The notes below the pieces were generated by a model that saw nothing but the letters and a program-made list of their open reading frames with translations, was not told the origin of the DNA and searched no databases. Source: Ariolimax columbianus (lineage: Eukaryota > Mollusca > Gastropoda > Stylommatophora > Arionidae). Taken from it: DNA of 64,000 nucleotides. The translations under genes were made by a program, and so were the position numbers. The first letter of the stretch is position 1; every line of letters begins with the position of its first letter. Below, piece after piece: positions 11,260 through 21,800 of the stretch. The stretch covers positions 86,792,204 to 86,856,203 of the forward strand of contig JAVGWX010000002.1 of NCBI GenBank assembly GCA_036924085.1. The letters run 5' to 3'.

Positions 11260-11600
11260 CAGTAAAATGAAGCCTTTTGAGATGCGCTGCGTACGAACTG
11301 CAGCAGGAAAGACATCTCGACACAAAATTCGGGACAGCAACTTGAGGAATATGGTGAGGACTACGTCGGAATACTACTAAATTGGCGTACAGAAGATGAA
11401 GTGGTTTGGTTATCTGACAAGGACACAGTACCATCAACCAACAGCAAGATCATACTACATTAAAGATATAAAATCACGAGTAAGAGGATAGAGAAACACT
11501 CACAAAATCATACACTACGGCAGTACAACCCTGGCACCTAGTGCAAACCATAATTCTGCGCATACCTGCTCTCTGCAACGCCCCAAGGCAAGAGCAGAAA
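11260..11600 (+). pseudogene. Non-LTR retrotransposon C-terminal relic
   Basis: The forward frame reads MRCVRTAAGKTSRHKIRDSN, LRNMVRT, then MKWFGYLTRTQYHQP and IKSRVRG, the post-RT C-terminal pattern of RTE/Jockey-like elements (RDKIRN, KWFGHL, GRPRKTW). Stops and a frameshift near 11,375 break it. RT motifs are absent, so this is a 5'-truncated relic. Confidence 0.65.
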
Positions 11601-11759
11601 AACAACAAAAATGAAGACACTTTATGCTTTCTTATTTTATTTTATAAAGAAATAAAGAACAACAATTTTCAGCAAGGCCTCATTCTTTATTATTTTCTAT
11701 TATAAAGAAAAAAGGCCCCCATGCTGTCTCCTGCTGTTACGGAGCTTACTTACTTTACT

Positions 11760-12540
11760 TTCTGTGTCCAACCACCATGTCATACTTCATGCATTCAGTT
11801 TTCAGCAAAATGGATTGCCTTGTCATTTGCGACGAGCATGTCCAATCTTATGCGCGTATCCTGGAGGTTGGAGCAGGTCATTGAGTGATCTGGGTTCTGT
11901 ATTGCGCCACAGTCACATATGTCATCTTATGTGTAACCCAATCGTTTCATATTTCTCTTGCACCGTTATACACTAGTTCGGAGTCTGTTCAACTACTTCT
12001 ATGTTGAGTATGGCAGATGTTGTCAGAAGTCAGGTTTCTCCCGAAGTTCCATCTCTGGGGGCTATATGAATTCGTGCAACCTCTCGATGTGGCTATTTTT
12101 AGGGTTTGTATGTTTGGGATTTGTTGATTTTAGGAAGTCAAGTCTGGATTTAAGTCCTGATCTCTGTACCTGATCTCCAAACATGTATGTGTCTTGGCCG
12201 TGCTCCAGTTTTTCTCGTAGATTTTCTGTTGCGACGGTTCTTCGGAACTCACGTGGTGCTATGCCTATTATGGAGTACATTTTTTCAATGGGGTGGGTTT
12301 TAGGCCCCCTGATACTATCCGACTCACCTCATGTATGGCTGTATCAACTAGTTTCCCATGGGTAGAAATCTTTCCAGATTGGTGCAACGTTTATAGCTAC
12401 GGAAAATCCCAGTACAAGTTCAAATGCCCGAAGCTCAAACTTAAACAGATCATCTTGCCACTCCTGTCCTGTAGTTGTGTAGTAGAGACAGTCATATTTA
12501 ACATCTTCTTTAAGTGCGCGAGAAACTGTTAGTAATTTGG
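11760..12540 (-). pseudogene. Non-LTR retrotransposon C-terminal relic with CCHC-like motif
   Basis: Reverse-strand translation contains EWQDDLFKFELRAFEL, then MYSIIGIAPREFRRTVATEN, and towards the end ICDCGAIQNPDHSMTCSNL, which carries a C-x-C-G...H...C pattern like that closing some retrotransposon polymerases. Frameshifts separate the blocks. It is not LINE-A: spacing and flanking residues differ. Family is uncertain. Confidence 0.5.
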
Positions 12541-12889
12541 GAAATGCGAAACCTAGTTCTTGCGACCCCGGCTTAAAAGGAACCCTCTCTGAACGATTAC
12601 AGACTGCCTCTACTTTTCAATTGAGCAGAATATGACAGCTTTACCCCAGACTGACCCTGGAGTGTGTGCTGTAGCGTCTCATGGGACACGTCTAGCAATT
12701 ATATCAAACACGCGAGCGGTAGAATTTTTCTCTGAACTGAGATTCTAAATGATATGAGATCAAGTTTAAGGATAGTAAATCATGTGAGAGGTATAGTTAA
12801 AGTTCTAGATACATGGTGACTAAACCAAGTGGAGGGAGTTTGTTAATGTATTAAAGGACGTCATCTAGCAAAAACTCTAGAGAGAAAGA

Positions 12890-13260
12890 TCACGACCTGT
12901 CAAATACCTCCTGAAAATAAGCAAGGTAAATAGGAGAGACAGAATGCACAATGAAGATGTGAGCTGAATTGTTGGAGCAAGACCATGCACTGAATATATT
13001 GATGAGGAGAGAATCATGTGGTTAGGCAACCTAATGAGAATGCAACCTGACTATCTACACGTGTGCGCCCATTACGCACGATGTTCGGGTTTTCGCAACC
13101 ATGGCCCACCGAGAACTAGATGAATAGGAAATGTTGCGGACATTCTAAATCGTCATGAGATGACGACTACTGCACCGACGAGTCTGGACCTAGACAGAAA
13201 ACGACGGCTCCCCACGGCTAAAGTTTATTAGACAAGACTAGACGACACAATATAAGTGCA
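12890..13260 (+). pseudogene. Non-LTR retrotransposon C-terminal relic
   Basis: The forward frame reads RDRMHNEDV, VGARPCTEYIDEERIMWLGN, LMRMQPDYL, then GPPRTR and IGNVADILNRHEMTTTAPTS with LDLDRKR. This is the characteristic end of RTE-like polymerases (LRWLGHVLRM, GRPRTRW). Two stops break it and the RT domain is missing. Confidence 0.7.
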
Positions 13261-13629
13261 GGCTTTCTGACATAATCATTCAATATTTATATTTAACCTT
13301 CCAGCTTATTTATTAAAAAAATACTTCCCACGTATGTTAGCTCTGTTTTAGTGTTTGTATTGATTATTCATCTGTTAAATAAACTTTGCGTTCTGCTAAA
13401 CTTCATTCTTTCTGTCTTTGATTTGCTAATCTTAATTTAAAACATTTCAAAGGCTGTACAAGTGCATTGTAATGACTTTTCCGTTAAGAGTGATTGTCCC
13501 AGACACTGAAGGGAGTTCATTGTTCTTGGGAAAGGAGCCATCAATGCCTCTGTTTATTAATTAGTTTAAGTGCTGGGTGGGTAATGGGGCAAGGTGTAAG
13601 TTGATGTTCTAAATGTCTTCATGAAGAGA

Positions 13630-14675
13630 GATGGTCACTGACTAATGCAAGCGGAGGAAGTGTGCTACCAATCGTGATGGTCACTGACTGATGCAAGCGG
13701 AGGAAGTGTGCTACCAAGTGTGATGGACACTGACTGATGAAATAGGAGGAAGTGTGCTACCAAGCGTGATGGGCACTGACTGATGCAAGCGGAGGAAGTG
13801 TGCTACCAAGCGTGATGGGCACTGACTGATGCAAGCGGAGGAAGTGTGCTACCAAGCGTGATGGGCACTGACTGATGCAAGCGGAGAAAGTGTGCTACCA
13901 AGCGTGATGGGCACTGACTGATGCAAGCGGAGGAAGTGTGCTACCAAGCGTGATGGGCACTGACTGATGCAAGCGGAGGAAGTGTGCTACCAAGTGTGAT
14001 GGACACTGACTGATGCAAAGGGAGGAAGTGTGCTACCAAGCGTGATGGGCACTGACTGATGCAAGCGGAGGAAGTGTGCTACCAAGCGTGATGGACACTG
14101 ACTGATGCAAAGGGAGGAAGTGTGCTACCAAGCGTGATGGTCACTGACAGATTCAAGATGTGGAAGTGTGCTACCAAGAGTGATGGTCACTGACTGATGC
14201 AAGGGGAGGAAGTGTGCTACCAAGCGTGATGGTCACTGACAGATGCAAGAGGTAGAAGTGTGCTACCAAGCGTGATGGTCACTGACAGATTCAAGATGTG
14301 GAAATGTGCTACCAAGCGTGATGGTCACTGACTGATGCAAAGGGAGGAAGTGTGCTACCAAACGTGATGGTCACTGACTGAAGCAAAGGGAGGAAGTGTG
14401 CTACCAAACGTGATGAGCATTGACTGATGCAAAGCGAGGAAGTGTGCTACCAAGCATGATGGTCACTGACTGATGCAAGCGGAGGAAGTGTTCTACAAAG
14501 CGTGATGGTCACTGACTGATCCAAAGGGAGGAAGTGTGCTACCAAGCGTGATGGTCACTGACTGATGCAAGCGGAGGAAGTGTGCTACCAAGCGTGATGA
14601 TCACTGACTGATCCAAAGGGAGGAAGTGTGCTACCAAGCGTGATGGTCACTGACTGATGCAAGCGGAGGAAATGT
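13630..14675. repeat. 46-bp minisatellite, about 22 copies
   Basis: The unit reads approximately TGATGGTCACTGACTGATGC followed by AAGCGGAGGAAGTGTGCTACCAAGCG, period 46 (for example GGGCACTGAC at 13,771 and 13,817). The array is head-to-tail with point variants: TCACTGAC and GGCACTGAC types, and GCAAGCGG, CAAAGGG and TTCAAGATG types. Units of the same type cluster, as expected from local duplication. There is no spacer structure and no gene. The array ends about 110 bp from the 3' tail of LINE-A copy 3. Confidence 0.95.
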
Positions 14676-14787
14676 GTTTATATACTGAAGTATGCCACTG
14701 TACGTGCTGATCCGTGAGTGCTCCACGTGGAGACAGTTTGTTCATAAGCTGCAATATGTCACTAAGCATGGTGATCACTGAGGGATC

Positions 14788-17390
14788 CTTCTTCTTCTTC
14801 TTCTTCGTACGCAGTCAGACAGTAACCATTATTTTTTTCGAAAAAAGCGGCGGTCATCCTGAGGCTGTCGCCACTGCCATAGAGCTTTTCTTGCAGTTCC
14901 ACTGGTGATGGCCACATCTGCTCTCTCTGATCCTCGTATGTCGGGCAGTTCTGCAGCAGATGTTCAGCGGTCATTTTACCAGTACCGCACGGGCAATCGT
15001 CGGTACCACCTATCTTCAATTTGTTGAATAGGTGGTACCTCAGTCTATTGTGGCCAGTGCGAAGTCTGAAGACAACGACCTGCTCTCTTCGGTTCAACTG
15101 GTAATAGGCATCGTTTTTGGTGTAACCAGTATGTTCGGTTTCCCATTTTGTCATGTATCTGGCTTTGATAAGCCGTTTTGACTCTTCGTACGTCATACTG
15201 GTATATGTTTGTGGTAGTCTTGCACCTTTTTTTGCCAGTCTGTCTGTCTCCTCGTTGCCTTGGATGTTGCAGTGTGATGGAAACCACTGTACCACTACCC
15301 TTTTTGGTGCGGACTGCTGGCACAGTTTGCAGAGTGCTGCTCTTAAGTCATTAAGCTCAGTGTTTTTCTGGCTTTTTAGCGCTGTGACTACGGCGAGAGC
15401 ATTTGTAAGCAGGACTATATGGATTTCATTTTCATTGTGTGTCACCATTTCTTCCACTGCCGCCCTCAGTGCCTCTGCCTCCGCTCTGAAATTGCGTGTG
15501 TACTTACCAGTAGCGAATTATAGTGTTATTTTTCTGCCATTTGGTAGGTTCAAAAATGCTCCTGCCCCTCCGTTCTGTGTAGTGTTTGTTACAGAACCGT
15601 CGGTGTATGCATGGGTCTAGTCCATGCTTGGGTAGCTTTTCGATATGAAGCTTAGGGTAGTGTCTCTCCTTTCTTTTTCAGTCTGGCAGTTTTTGTTTCC
15701 AATACCTGGTATATTTTCTACCACCTCTGGAAATATATCCTGCCTCCAGGTAGGTTTTCGTACAGTAGTGATGGGTTTTAGTGTTGTTAGTGCGTTTATG
15801 GGATCTTCGTGCATCTTTGCTTTGGCTATTTCTGCAAAGTTGCTCTGCTTTAGTTTCCCATTTCCCAAATTGTTTAGTCTCTGGTGCATTGGATGGTCAG
15901 TCAGTCTTCGGAGTTTCTCTGACTGCAGCTGGGCTCTGCAGTCTCTTCTATCGGTCATGGGTTGCAGTTTTGAAATCTTTTCAAGTTCTACTATTGGCGT
16001 TGACTTCATGTCTCCTGTTATAATTCTCATGGCTTGGTTTTGAAGTTTACTAACTTTATCGAAGTTCGCCTTCGCTGCTGTTGTCCATGCCGCATTGCCA
16101 TACTCGAGAACTGGTCTCACTCTTCCAGTGTACAGTTTCTTTAGTATGCCTTCGTCTGCTCCCCAGCTTGTGCCAGCAAGTTTCCTCATGATTGCCATTC
16201 TTTCTCTGGCTCTCATTCGGTTTCTCTCAATCTGACTTTTCCATGTCATGCGCCGATCAAATGTGACTCCCAGATAGGTTTGGTTGTCGTTTGGCTGCAG
16301 GAATTTGCCATTTAGACTTAATTTGGTATTTTGGGGTTTTAATGAAAGCGAGAATATTGTGCATGTGGTTTTCTCCTCGTTTATTTTGACCAGCCATGAG
16401 TTCGCCCACTCTTCCAGCGATGTTAGGGCCGTATGCATCCGATTTCTTGCTATGGTGAGATTCTTTTCAGAGGTCCACATAGCCAGATCGTCTGCAAACA
16501 TTGAGCTATGGACTCTTCTTGGTATATTCTTTGTAATATCGTTTATATATACCAAGAAGAGTGTGGGTGACAGTACTCCCCTTTGGGGTACTCCCTGCTC
16601 GAGTGTCACCTTTTTGTTTATCTGCCCTTGTACTTGGACTCTGGCCGTTCTTTGTTTGAGGTAGTGGTTGATCCACTTGTACATTTTCCCACAAACATCA
16701 CTTCTTCTTAGCTTGACTCTAAGTCCGTCTTTCCAGACTTTGTCAAATGCCTTTTCACGGTCCACCCAAACAGCTACTGTGTGTTTCTGTGCCTGGTAGG
16801 CATCTTCTATCTCCTGGGCTATGAGGATGACCTGGTCCTCAGTGGATCTGTGCTGTCTAAAGCCGACTTGCTGTGGAATTAGTATTCGTTTTTCTTCCAG
16901 ATTCCACATCAGTCTGGTGTTTATCATACGTTCCATCAGCTTGCCGACACAGCTCAGTAGGCTGATGGGCCTGTATCCATTTGGATCTATTTTGTCTTTT
17001 CCTGTTTTTGGTACTGGTACCAGTATTTCGTCTTTCCATGCCTGGGGTACAATTCCCCTTTTCCAGCTTTGGTTCAGGACCGATAGCAGTTTCCTCTTCG
17101 CTGTTTGGCCCAGCCCCATCAGCATTTCGTTTGTTATCCCGTCTTTTCCGGGAGATTTCCTTTTCTTTAATGTTCTCATATCCTCTTCCATTTCGCGCAT
17201 TGTTAGTTTGGCCATCATATGCTCTTCAGGTGCCGTATTCATGTTGTCGTGCCCCTTTAGCTCTTCGCTAATGTCTGTATGCTTATCTGCAGGGACCTCG
17301 ATGTGGTTTGCTCTGACATAGTGATCGACAAAAGCGTTTGCGGCTTTCTTACCTGTGATCAAGTTCTCGCCCTGCTTGATGGTAATATGT
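14788..17390 (-). mobile_element. LINE-A copy 3, best-preserved RT copy
   Basis: Minus-strand element, 5'-truncated at about 17,388 inside the linker between endonuclease and RT (homology starts at HITIKQG), running through RT, linker, RNase H and CCHC to a (GAA)6 tail at 14,788-14,806. It has two nonsense changes relative to its relatives: a TAG replacing the Trp of SMDWTHAY at 15,617, and a TAA replacing Ser in ITLSFAT near 15,520. Otherwise the frame is intact, so it is probably young. No clear target duplication was found. Its 3' end abuts the region holding the 46-bp minisatellite. Confidence 0.9.
14809..15500 (-). pseudogene. RNase H + CCHC region of LINE-A copy 3
   Basis: Continuation of the polymerase after the stop at 15,617. 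The frame from 15,457 downward is open and includes LLTNALAVV (the catalytic Asp expected in TDALAVV is Asn here), VVQWFPSHCNIQG, ETDRLAKKG with the final catalytic Asp, and DDCPCGTGKMTAEHLLQNCP (CCHC). Loss of the third catalytic residue would inactivate RNase H even without the nonsense changes. The frame reads through the GAA tail as a run of Glu. Confidence 0.85.
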
Positions 17391-17494
17391 TGAACAGCGG
17401 GAACACCAACACCTTCTACAAACCTCGTGTGCGCGATATGTAGCAGATGTTTTCGTGCCCGCATTGGCCTGTTCAGCGACATGCGCACCCACAC
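15617..17494 (-). CDS. Reverse transcriptase open frame of LINE-A copy 3 (fragment)
   Basis: A 625-codon open frame. Residues 1-35 are flanking sequence read by chance; the element begins near residue 36. RT motifs in order: NGYRPISLLS (about 172-181), VDREKAFD with the motif A Asp (about 244-251), GVPQRGVLSP motif B (301-310, with Arg where relatives have Gly), FADD motif C (333-336), WLVKINEEKTT motif D (367-377) and YLGVTFD motif E (407-413). The thumb and RNase H linker follow, to SYPSMD, where a TAG ends the frame. The endonuclease is missing upstream. The RT catalytic Asp residues are all present, but the protein would lack endonuclease and RNase H. The start codon is not meaningful. 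Confidence 0.85.
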   Translation of the reverse strand: MWVRMSLNRPMRARKHLLHIAHTRFVEGVGVPAVQHITIKQGENLITGKKAANAFVDHYVRANHIEVPADKHTDISEELKGHDNMNTAPEEHMMAKLTMREMEEDMRTLKKRKSPGKDGITNEMLMGLGQTAKRKLLSVLNQSWKRGIVPQAWKDEILVPVPKTGKDKIDPNGYRPISLLSCVGKLMERMINTRLMWNLEEKRILIPQQVGFRQHRSTEDQVILIAQEIEDAYQAQKHTVAVWVDREKAFDKVWKDGLRVKLRRSDVCGKMYKWINHYLKQRTARVQVQGQINKKVTLEQGVPQRGVLSPTLFLVYINDITKNIPRRVHSSMFADDLAMWTSEKNLTIARNRMHTALTSLEEWANSWLVKINEEKTTCTIFSLSLKPQNTKLSLNGKFLQPNDNQTYLGVTFDRRMTWKSQIERNRMRARERMAIMRKLAGTSWGADEGILKKLYTGRVRPVLEYGNAAWTTAAKANFDKVSKLQNQAMRIITGDMKSTPIVELEKISKLQPMTDRRDCRAQLQSEKLRRLTDHPMHQRLNNLGNGKLKQSNFAEIAKAKMHEDPINALTTLKPITTVRKPTWRQDIFPEVVENIPGIGNKNCQTEKERRDTTLSFISKSYPSMD

Positions 17495-17739
17495 CCAACA
17501 GGGAATTTTGTGACAAGGATGATGGCGATCCTCATCGACAACGATGGACAGCTATTACTATTATAACTGATAGTCGTAGTGATAGTCTTTGTGTACTTTT
17601 TGTGAACGGTTTCGTGAGTTTTGTTGAAACGTGTTTCAACTGTTTATACTGTTTATTATTGTTTTATTAGCAGCTAAGATCCGTGAATCTCGACTGGTGA
17701 GGTTTTGTTGGTGATACAATGTGTATTTTACGTTAATAT

Positions 17740-18066
17740 CAAATACGAGCTCCAAAAGTAACATCATTCATGTTACGTTATTATTTTAAAAAAACGAGCT
17801 CCAAAAGTGACATCCATTCATTTTACGTTAGCATCAAAGAGCGAGCTGGAAAAGGGACAATACATTCATTTTACGTTAGCATCAAAGAGCGAGCTCCAAA
17901 AGTGACATCCATACATTTTACGTTAGCATTAAAACGAGCTCCAAAAGTGACATCCATTCCTTTTACGTTAGCATCAAAGAACGAGCTCCAAATGTGACAT
18001 CCATTTATTTTACGTTAGTATAAAAAAGCGAGCTCCAAAAGGGACATCCTTTCATTTTACGTTAGC
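17740..18066. repeat. ~47-bp minisatellite, left half (interrupted by LINE-A copy 4)
   Basis: About seven units of CGAGCTCCAAAAGTGACATC plus CATTCATTTTACGTTAGCATCAAAGAG, with small indels. The array stops at TTACGTTAGCA, where LINE-A copy 4 begins, and resumes after that element's tail at 20,757. Confidence 0.9.
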
Positions 18067-20544
18067 AAACCACATTGATGTCCCTGCAGATAGGCATACA
18101 GACATTAGTGAAGAGCGAAAAGGGAACGACAACATCAATATGCTACCAGAGGAACACATGATGGAAAAACTAACAATGAATGAAATGGAAGAGGATATGA
18201 GAACTTTAAAGAAAAATAAATCACCCGGAAAAGATGGGGTAACAAATGGAATGCTGATGGGGCTGGGCCAAATAGCAAAGAGGAAGTTATTATCTGTCCT
18301 GAACCAAAGCTGGAAAAGGGGTATTGTACCTCAGGCATGGAAAGATGCAGTACTTGTACCAGTACCAAAAAAAGGTAAGGACAAAACAGATCGAAATGGA
18401 TACATGCCTATCAGTCTACTGAGCTGTGTAGACAAACTGATGAAACGTATGATAAACACCAGACTAATGTGGCATCTGGAAGAAAAACACATACTAATTC
18501 CACAGTAAGCAGGCTTTAGACAGCACAGATCCACTGAGGATCAGATCACCCTCATAGCCCAGGAAATAGAGGATGCCTACCAGGAGAAAAAATACACAGT
18601 AGCGGTTTGGTGGATCTTAAAAAGGCATTTGACAAAGTCTGGAAAGAGGGACTTAAAGTCAAGCTACGAAGAAGTGAAGTTTGTTAGAAAATGTACACAT
18701 GGATCAGCCACAATCTCAAAAACAGAAGGTGACACTTGAGCAGGGAGTACCCCAAGGGGGAGTACTGTCACCCATACTCTTCCTGGTGTATATAAAAAAC
18801 ATAACAGAGAATATACCAAGAAGAGTTCACATCTCAGTGTGTGCAGACGATCTGGCTATGTGGACCTCTGAAAAGAATCTCACCATAACAAGCAATCGGA
18901 TGCAGCAGGCCCTAAACTCGCTGGAAGATTGGGCGAACTCATGACTGGTATAAATAAATGAGGAAAAAACAACATGTACGATATTCTCGCTTTCAAACAA
19001 ACCACAAAACACCAAAATAAGTCTTAACGGCAAATATCTGCAGCCAAACGACAACACAAACTACCTGGGAGTCACATTTGATCGGCGCATGAAATGGAAA
19101 AGTCAGATCGAAAGAAACCGAATGAGAGCCAGAGAAAGAATGGCAATCATAAGGAAACTTGCTGGCACAAGCTGGGGAGCAGACGAAAGTATACTAAAGA
19201 AACTGCACACTGGAAGCGTGATACCAGTTCTCGAGTATGGCATTGCGGCATGGACAACAGCAGCAAAAGCGAACTTCGATAAAATTAGCAAACTCAAAAA
19301 CCAAGCCATGAGAGTTATAACAGGAGGCATGAAGTCAACGCCAATTGTAGAACTTGAAAAGATTAAAAACTGCAATCCATGACCGACAAAAGAGATTGCA
19401 GAGCCCGGCAGCAAGCAGAGAAACTCCGAAGACTGACGGACCATCCAATGTACCAGAGACTAAACAATTTGGGAAATGGGAAACTAAAGCGGAGAAACTT
19501 TGCAGAAATAGCCAAAGCAAAGTTGCACGAAGATCCCATAAACGCACTAACAACACCAAAACCCATCACTACTGTACGAAAACCAACCTGGAGGCAGGAT
19601 ATATTTCCACAGGTGGTAGAAAATATACCAGGTATTGCAAACAAAAACTGCCAGACTGAAAAAGAAAGGAGAGACACTACCCTAAGCTTCATAACGAAAA
19701 GCTACCCAAGCATGGACTGGACCCATGCATACACCGACGGTTCTGTAACAAACACTACACAGAACGGAGGGGCAGGAGCATTCCTGAACCTACCAAATGG
19801 CAGAAAAATAACACTGTCATTCGCTACTGGTAAGTACACAAGCAATTTCAGAGCGGAGGCAGAGGCACTGAGGGCGGCAGTGGAAGAGATGGTGACACAC
19901 AGTGAAAATGAGAGCCATATAGTCCTGCTGACAGATGCTCTCGCCGTAGTCACAGCGCTAAAAAGCCAGAAAAACACTGAGCTTAATGACTTAAGAGCAG
20001 CACTCTGCAAATTGTGCCAGCAGTCCGCACCAAAAAGGGTAGTGGTACAGTGGGTTCCGTCACACAACAACATCCAAGGCAACGAGGAGGCAGACAGACT
20101 GGCAAAAGAAGGTGCAAGACTACCACAAACAGATACCAGTATGACGTACGAAGAGTCAAAACGGCTTATCAAAGCCAGATACATGACCAAATGGGAAACC
20201 GAACATACTGGTTACACCAAAAACGATGCCTATTACCAGTTGAACCGAAGAGAGCAGGTCGTTGTCTTCAGACTTCGCACTGGCCACAACAGACTGAGGT
20301 ACCACCTATTCAACAAATTGAAGATAAGGTGTACCGACGAATGCCCGTGCGGTACTGGTAAAATGAACACTGAACATCTGCTGCAGAACTGCCCGACATA
20401 CGAGGATCAGAGAGAGCAGATGTGGCCATTACCAGTGGAACTGCAAGACAAGCTCTATGGCAGTAGCGAGAGCCTCAGGATGACCGCCGCTTTTTTCGAA
20501 AAAATAATGGTTACTGTCTGACTGTGTACGCAGAAGAAGAAGAA
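18067..20544 (+). mobile_element. LINE-A copy 4, 5'-truncated, inserted in a minisatellite
   Basis: The element starts at AACCACATTGATGTCCC (linker before RT), running through RT, RNase H and CCHC to a GAA tail at about 20,531-20,545. The RT part is broken: a TAA replaces Gln at 18,506, there are indels near 18,610, 18,720 and 18,945, and part of the segment before motif B is lost. RT motif C has decayed to CADD. From 19,379 on the frame is intact. The two flanks are halves of one minisatellite array; GTTAGCA and GTTATCA on the two sides may be a remnant target duplication. Confidence 0.9.
19379..20521 (+). CDS. Linker + RNase H + CCHC open frame of LINE-A copy 4 (fragment)
   Basis: A 380-codon open frame ending at the element's normal stop. 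The RNase H catalytic set is complete: Asp120 in YTDGS, Glu160/162 in FRAEAEAL, Asp186 in LLTDALAVV and Asp239 in EEADRLAKEG, with His229 in WVPSHNN. The C-terminal zinc-finger-like motif uses Cys322, Cys324, His333 and Cys338. The Met is an internal residue (PMTD in relatives), so this is a fragment. RNase H would degrade the RNA strand of the RNA:DNA hybrid during reverse transcription. It is the only RNase H with intact catalytic residues and a fully open frame in this window, but no working RT is attached. Confidence 0.88.
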   Translation: MTDKRDCRARQQAEKLRRLTDHPMYQRLNNLGNGKLKRRNFAEIAKAKLHEDPINALTTPKPITTVRKPTWRQDIFPQVVENIPGIANKNCQTEKERRDTTLSFITKSYPSMDWTHAYTDGSVTNTTQNGGAGAFLNLPNGRKITLSFATGKYTSNFRAEAEALRAAVEEMVTHSENESHIVLLTDALAVVTALKSQKNTELNDLRAALCKLCQQSAPKRVVVQWVPSHNNIQGNEEADRLAKEGARLPQTDTSMTYEESKRLIKARYMTKWETEHTGYTKNDAYYQLNRREQVVVFRLRTGHNRLRYHLFNKLKIRCTDECPCGTGKMNTEHLLQNCPTYEDQREQMWPLPVELQDKLYGSSESLRMTAAFFEKIMVTV

Positions 20545-20756
20545 GAATGCATCTGCGGTACCGGTAAAATGACTGTTGAACATTTGCTGCAAAACTGCCC
20601 GACATACGAGGATCAGAGAAAGCAGATGTGGCCATCACCAGTATCAACACTAGACAAGCTTTATTGCAGTGTCGATAGCCTCAGGATGACCGCTGCTTTT
20701 TTCGAGAAAATACATGTTGACGTCTGACAGCGTGCGAAGAAGAAGAAGAAGAAGTT
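20540..20756 (+). mobile_element. LINE-A copy 4b, 3'-end fragment fused to the tail of copy 4
   Basis: Directly after the GAA tail of copy 4 a second, severely 5'-truncated copy begins at GAATGCATCTGCGG inside the CCHC motif and runs to its own tail (20,740-20,756). The short frame reads ECICGTGKMTVEHLLQNCP and ends EKIHVDV. It belongs to the second subfamily (STLDKL, VDV end), like the copy at 35.4 kb. Junction microhomology GAATGC mirrors the copy 1/copy 2 junction. Confidence 0.88.
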
Positions 20757-21000
20757 ATCATCAAAGAGCGATCTCCATAAGTGACATCCATTTATTTAAC
20801 GTTAGCATCAAAAAGCGAGCTCCAAAAGTGACATCCATTCATTTTACGTTAGTATTAAAAAAGCGAGCTCCAAAAGTGACATCCATTCATTTTATTTTAG
20901 CATACAAAAAAGCGAGCTCCAGAAGGGACATCCATTAATTTTACGTTAGTATAGAAAAGCGAGATCCAAAAGTGACATCCATTCATTTTACGATCCATCG
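20757..21000. repeat. ~47-bp minisatellite, right half
   Basis: About five units of the array seen at 17,740-18,066 (GCGAGCTCCAAAAGTGACAT, CATTCATTTTACGTTAG), resuming right after the GAA tail of LINE-A copy 4b. The combined array pre-dates the insertion. Confidence 0.9.
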
Positions 21001-21239
21001 TCATGCACTAGTCTAAAAAAAGATCCAAAAAATTCGAGCTCCCCGAAAATATTTTGGATCAAATAATTGAACGCCACTTTCATATGTAGATTGTCATGTT
21101 ATTTCTTTGCTGCTATGGGTGCAGTTCATCATGAACACTTTTCCCCACAATATTCGTTTGCTTTCGAAAGAAAATGTAACTAATCAAGAATTTACAAATT
21201 CATTTTTGAAGTCCAGTGTAAGATGGAATGTTGTGTGTA

Positions 21240-21800
21240 TTTAGAAGATGAGGAATTTAGTTGACATTCTAGAACAATTTAATAGGCTGAATCTTCAGAT
21301 GCACGGAATGAATACACGAGAAAGATCCAGAAACATAATTTTGCCAAGTTTGAGAAACTGTCATCATTTCTTGTTGATGGTGGTAATAGACACGTGCATC
21401 CATAAATCTCAACAACATCAACAATTTTTGTTCCGTTTGACAACACTTTCAAATGACATCAGCCGATATTTTTCTGATCTTGATGACAGAGATTTGTATT
21501 TAGAGCGAAATCCATTAACATTTTCAGTTGACCAAGTTCCTGGTTATTGACAAGATTAGATTATGTAACTGAAAACTGACTTGGGAGCAAGATATATGTT
21601 TAGTTAGAAATCAATCGCAGAATATCGGTTATTGATTTTCCATTCATAATTTAACGGGACAGAAGAAGCTATACTTGCATTTTGCTTTCATTTACCTCAA
21701 CATATCGTTGTGAATTGGAGACGTTTAAACTCTGTTGGAACTGAAAACGAAGCAGCGAAATAGATATCCTGCGTTGTGCACTATCCTTCTTATCTAAGAA
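21240..21800 (+). pseudogene. hAT-family transposase relic (C-terminal part)
   Basis: The open frame 21,248-21,550 reads LVDILEQFNRLNLQMHG, later RLTTLSNDISRYFSDLDDRD and LERNPLTFSV. It resembles the segment of ZBED5/SCAND3-like hAT transposases in which LNxLNxxMQG is followed by a FxxYFxD block and a xxNPF motif. Further on a broken frame gives EEAILAFCFHLPQHIV, comparable to the hAT dimerisation region. Stops and shifts throughout. The N-terminal BED zinc finger and catalytic core are not seen. Confidence 0.55.

Noticed and set aside
13630..14675. CRISPR-like direct repeats
   Set aside because: Units are contiguous 46-bp tandem copies with no unique spacers, in an animal genome; ordinary minisatellite. 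The same holds for the 41-bp array at 22.2 kb.
15153..15620. 155-codon plus-strand frame
   Set aside because: Antisense shadow of the RNase H region of LINE-A copy 3; equivalent shadows occur opposite every copy (for example 19,702-20,190 and 31,057-31,515).
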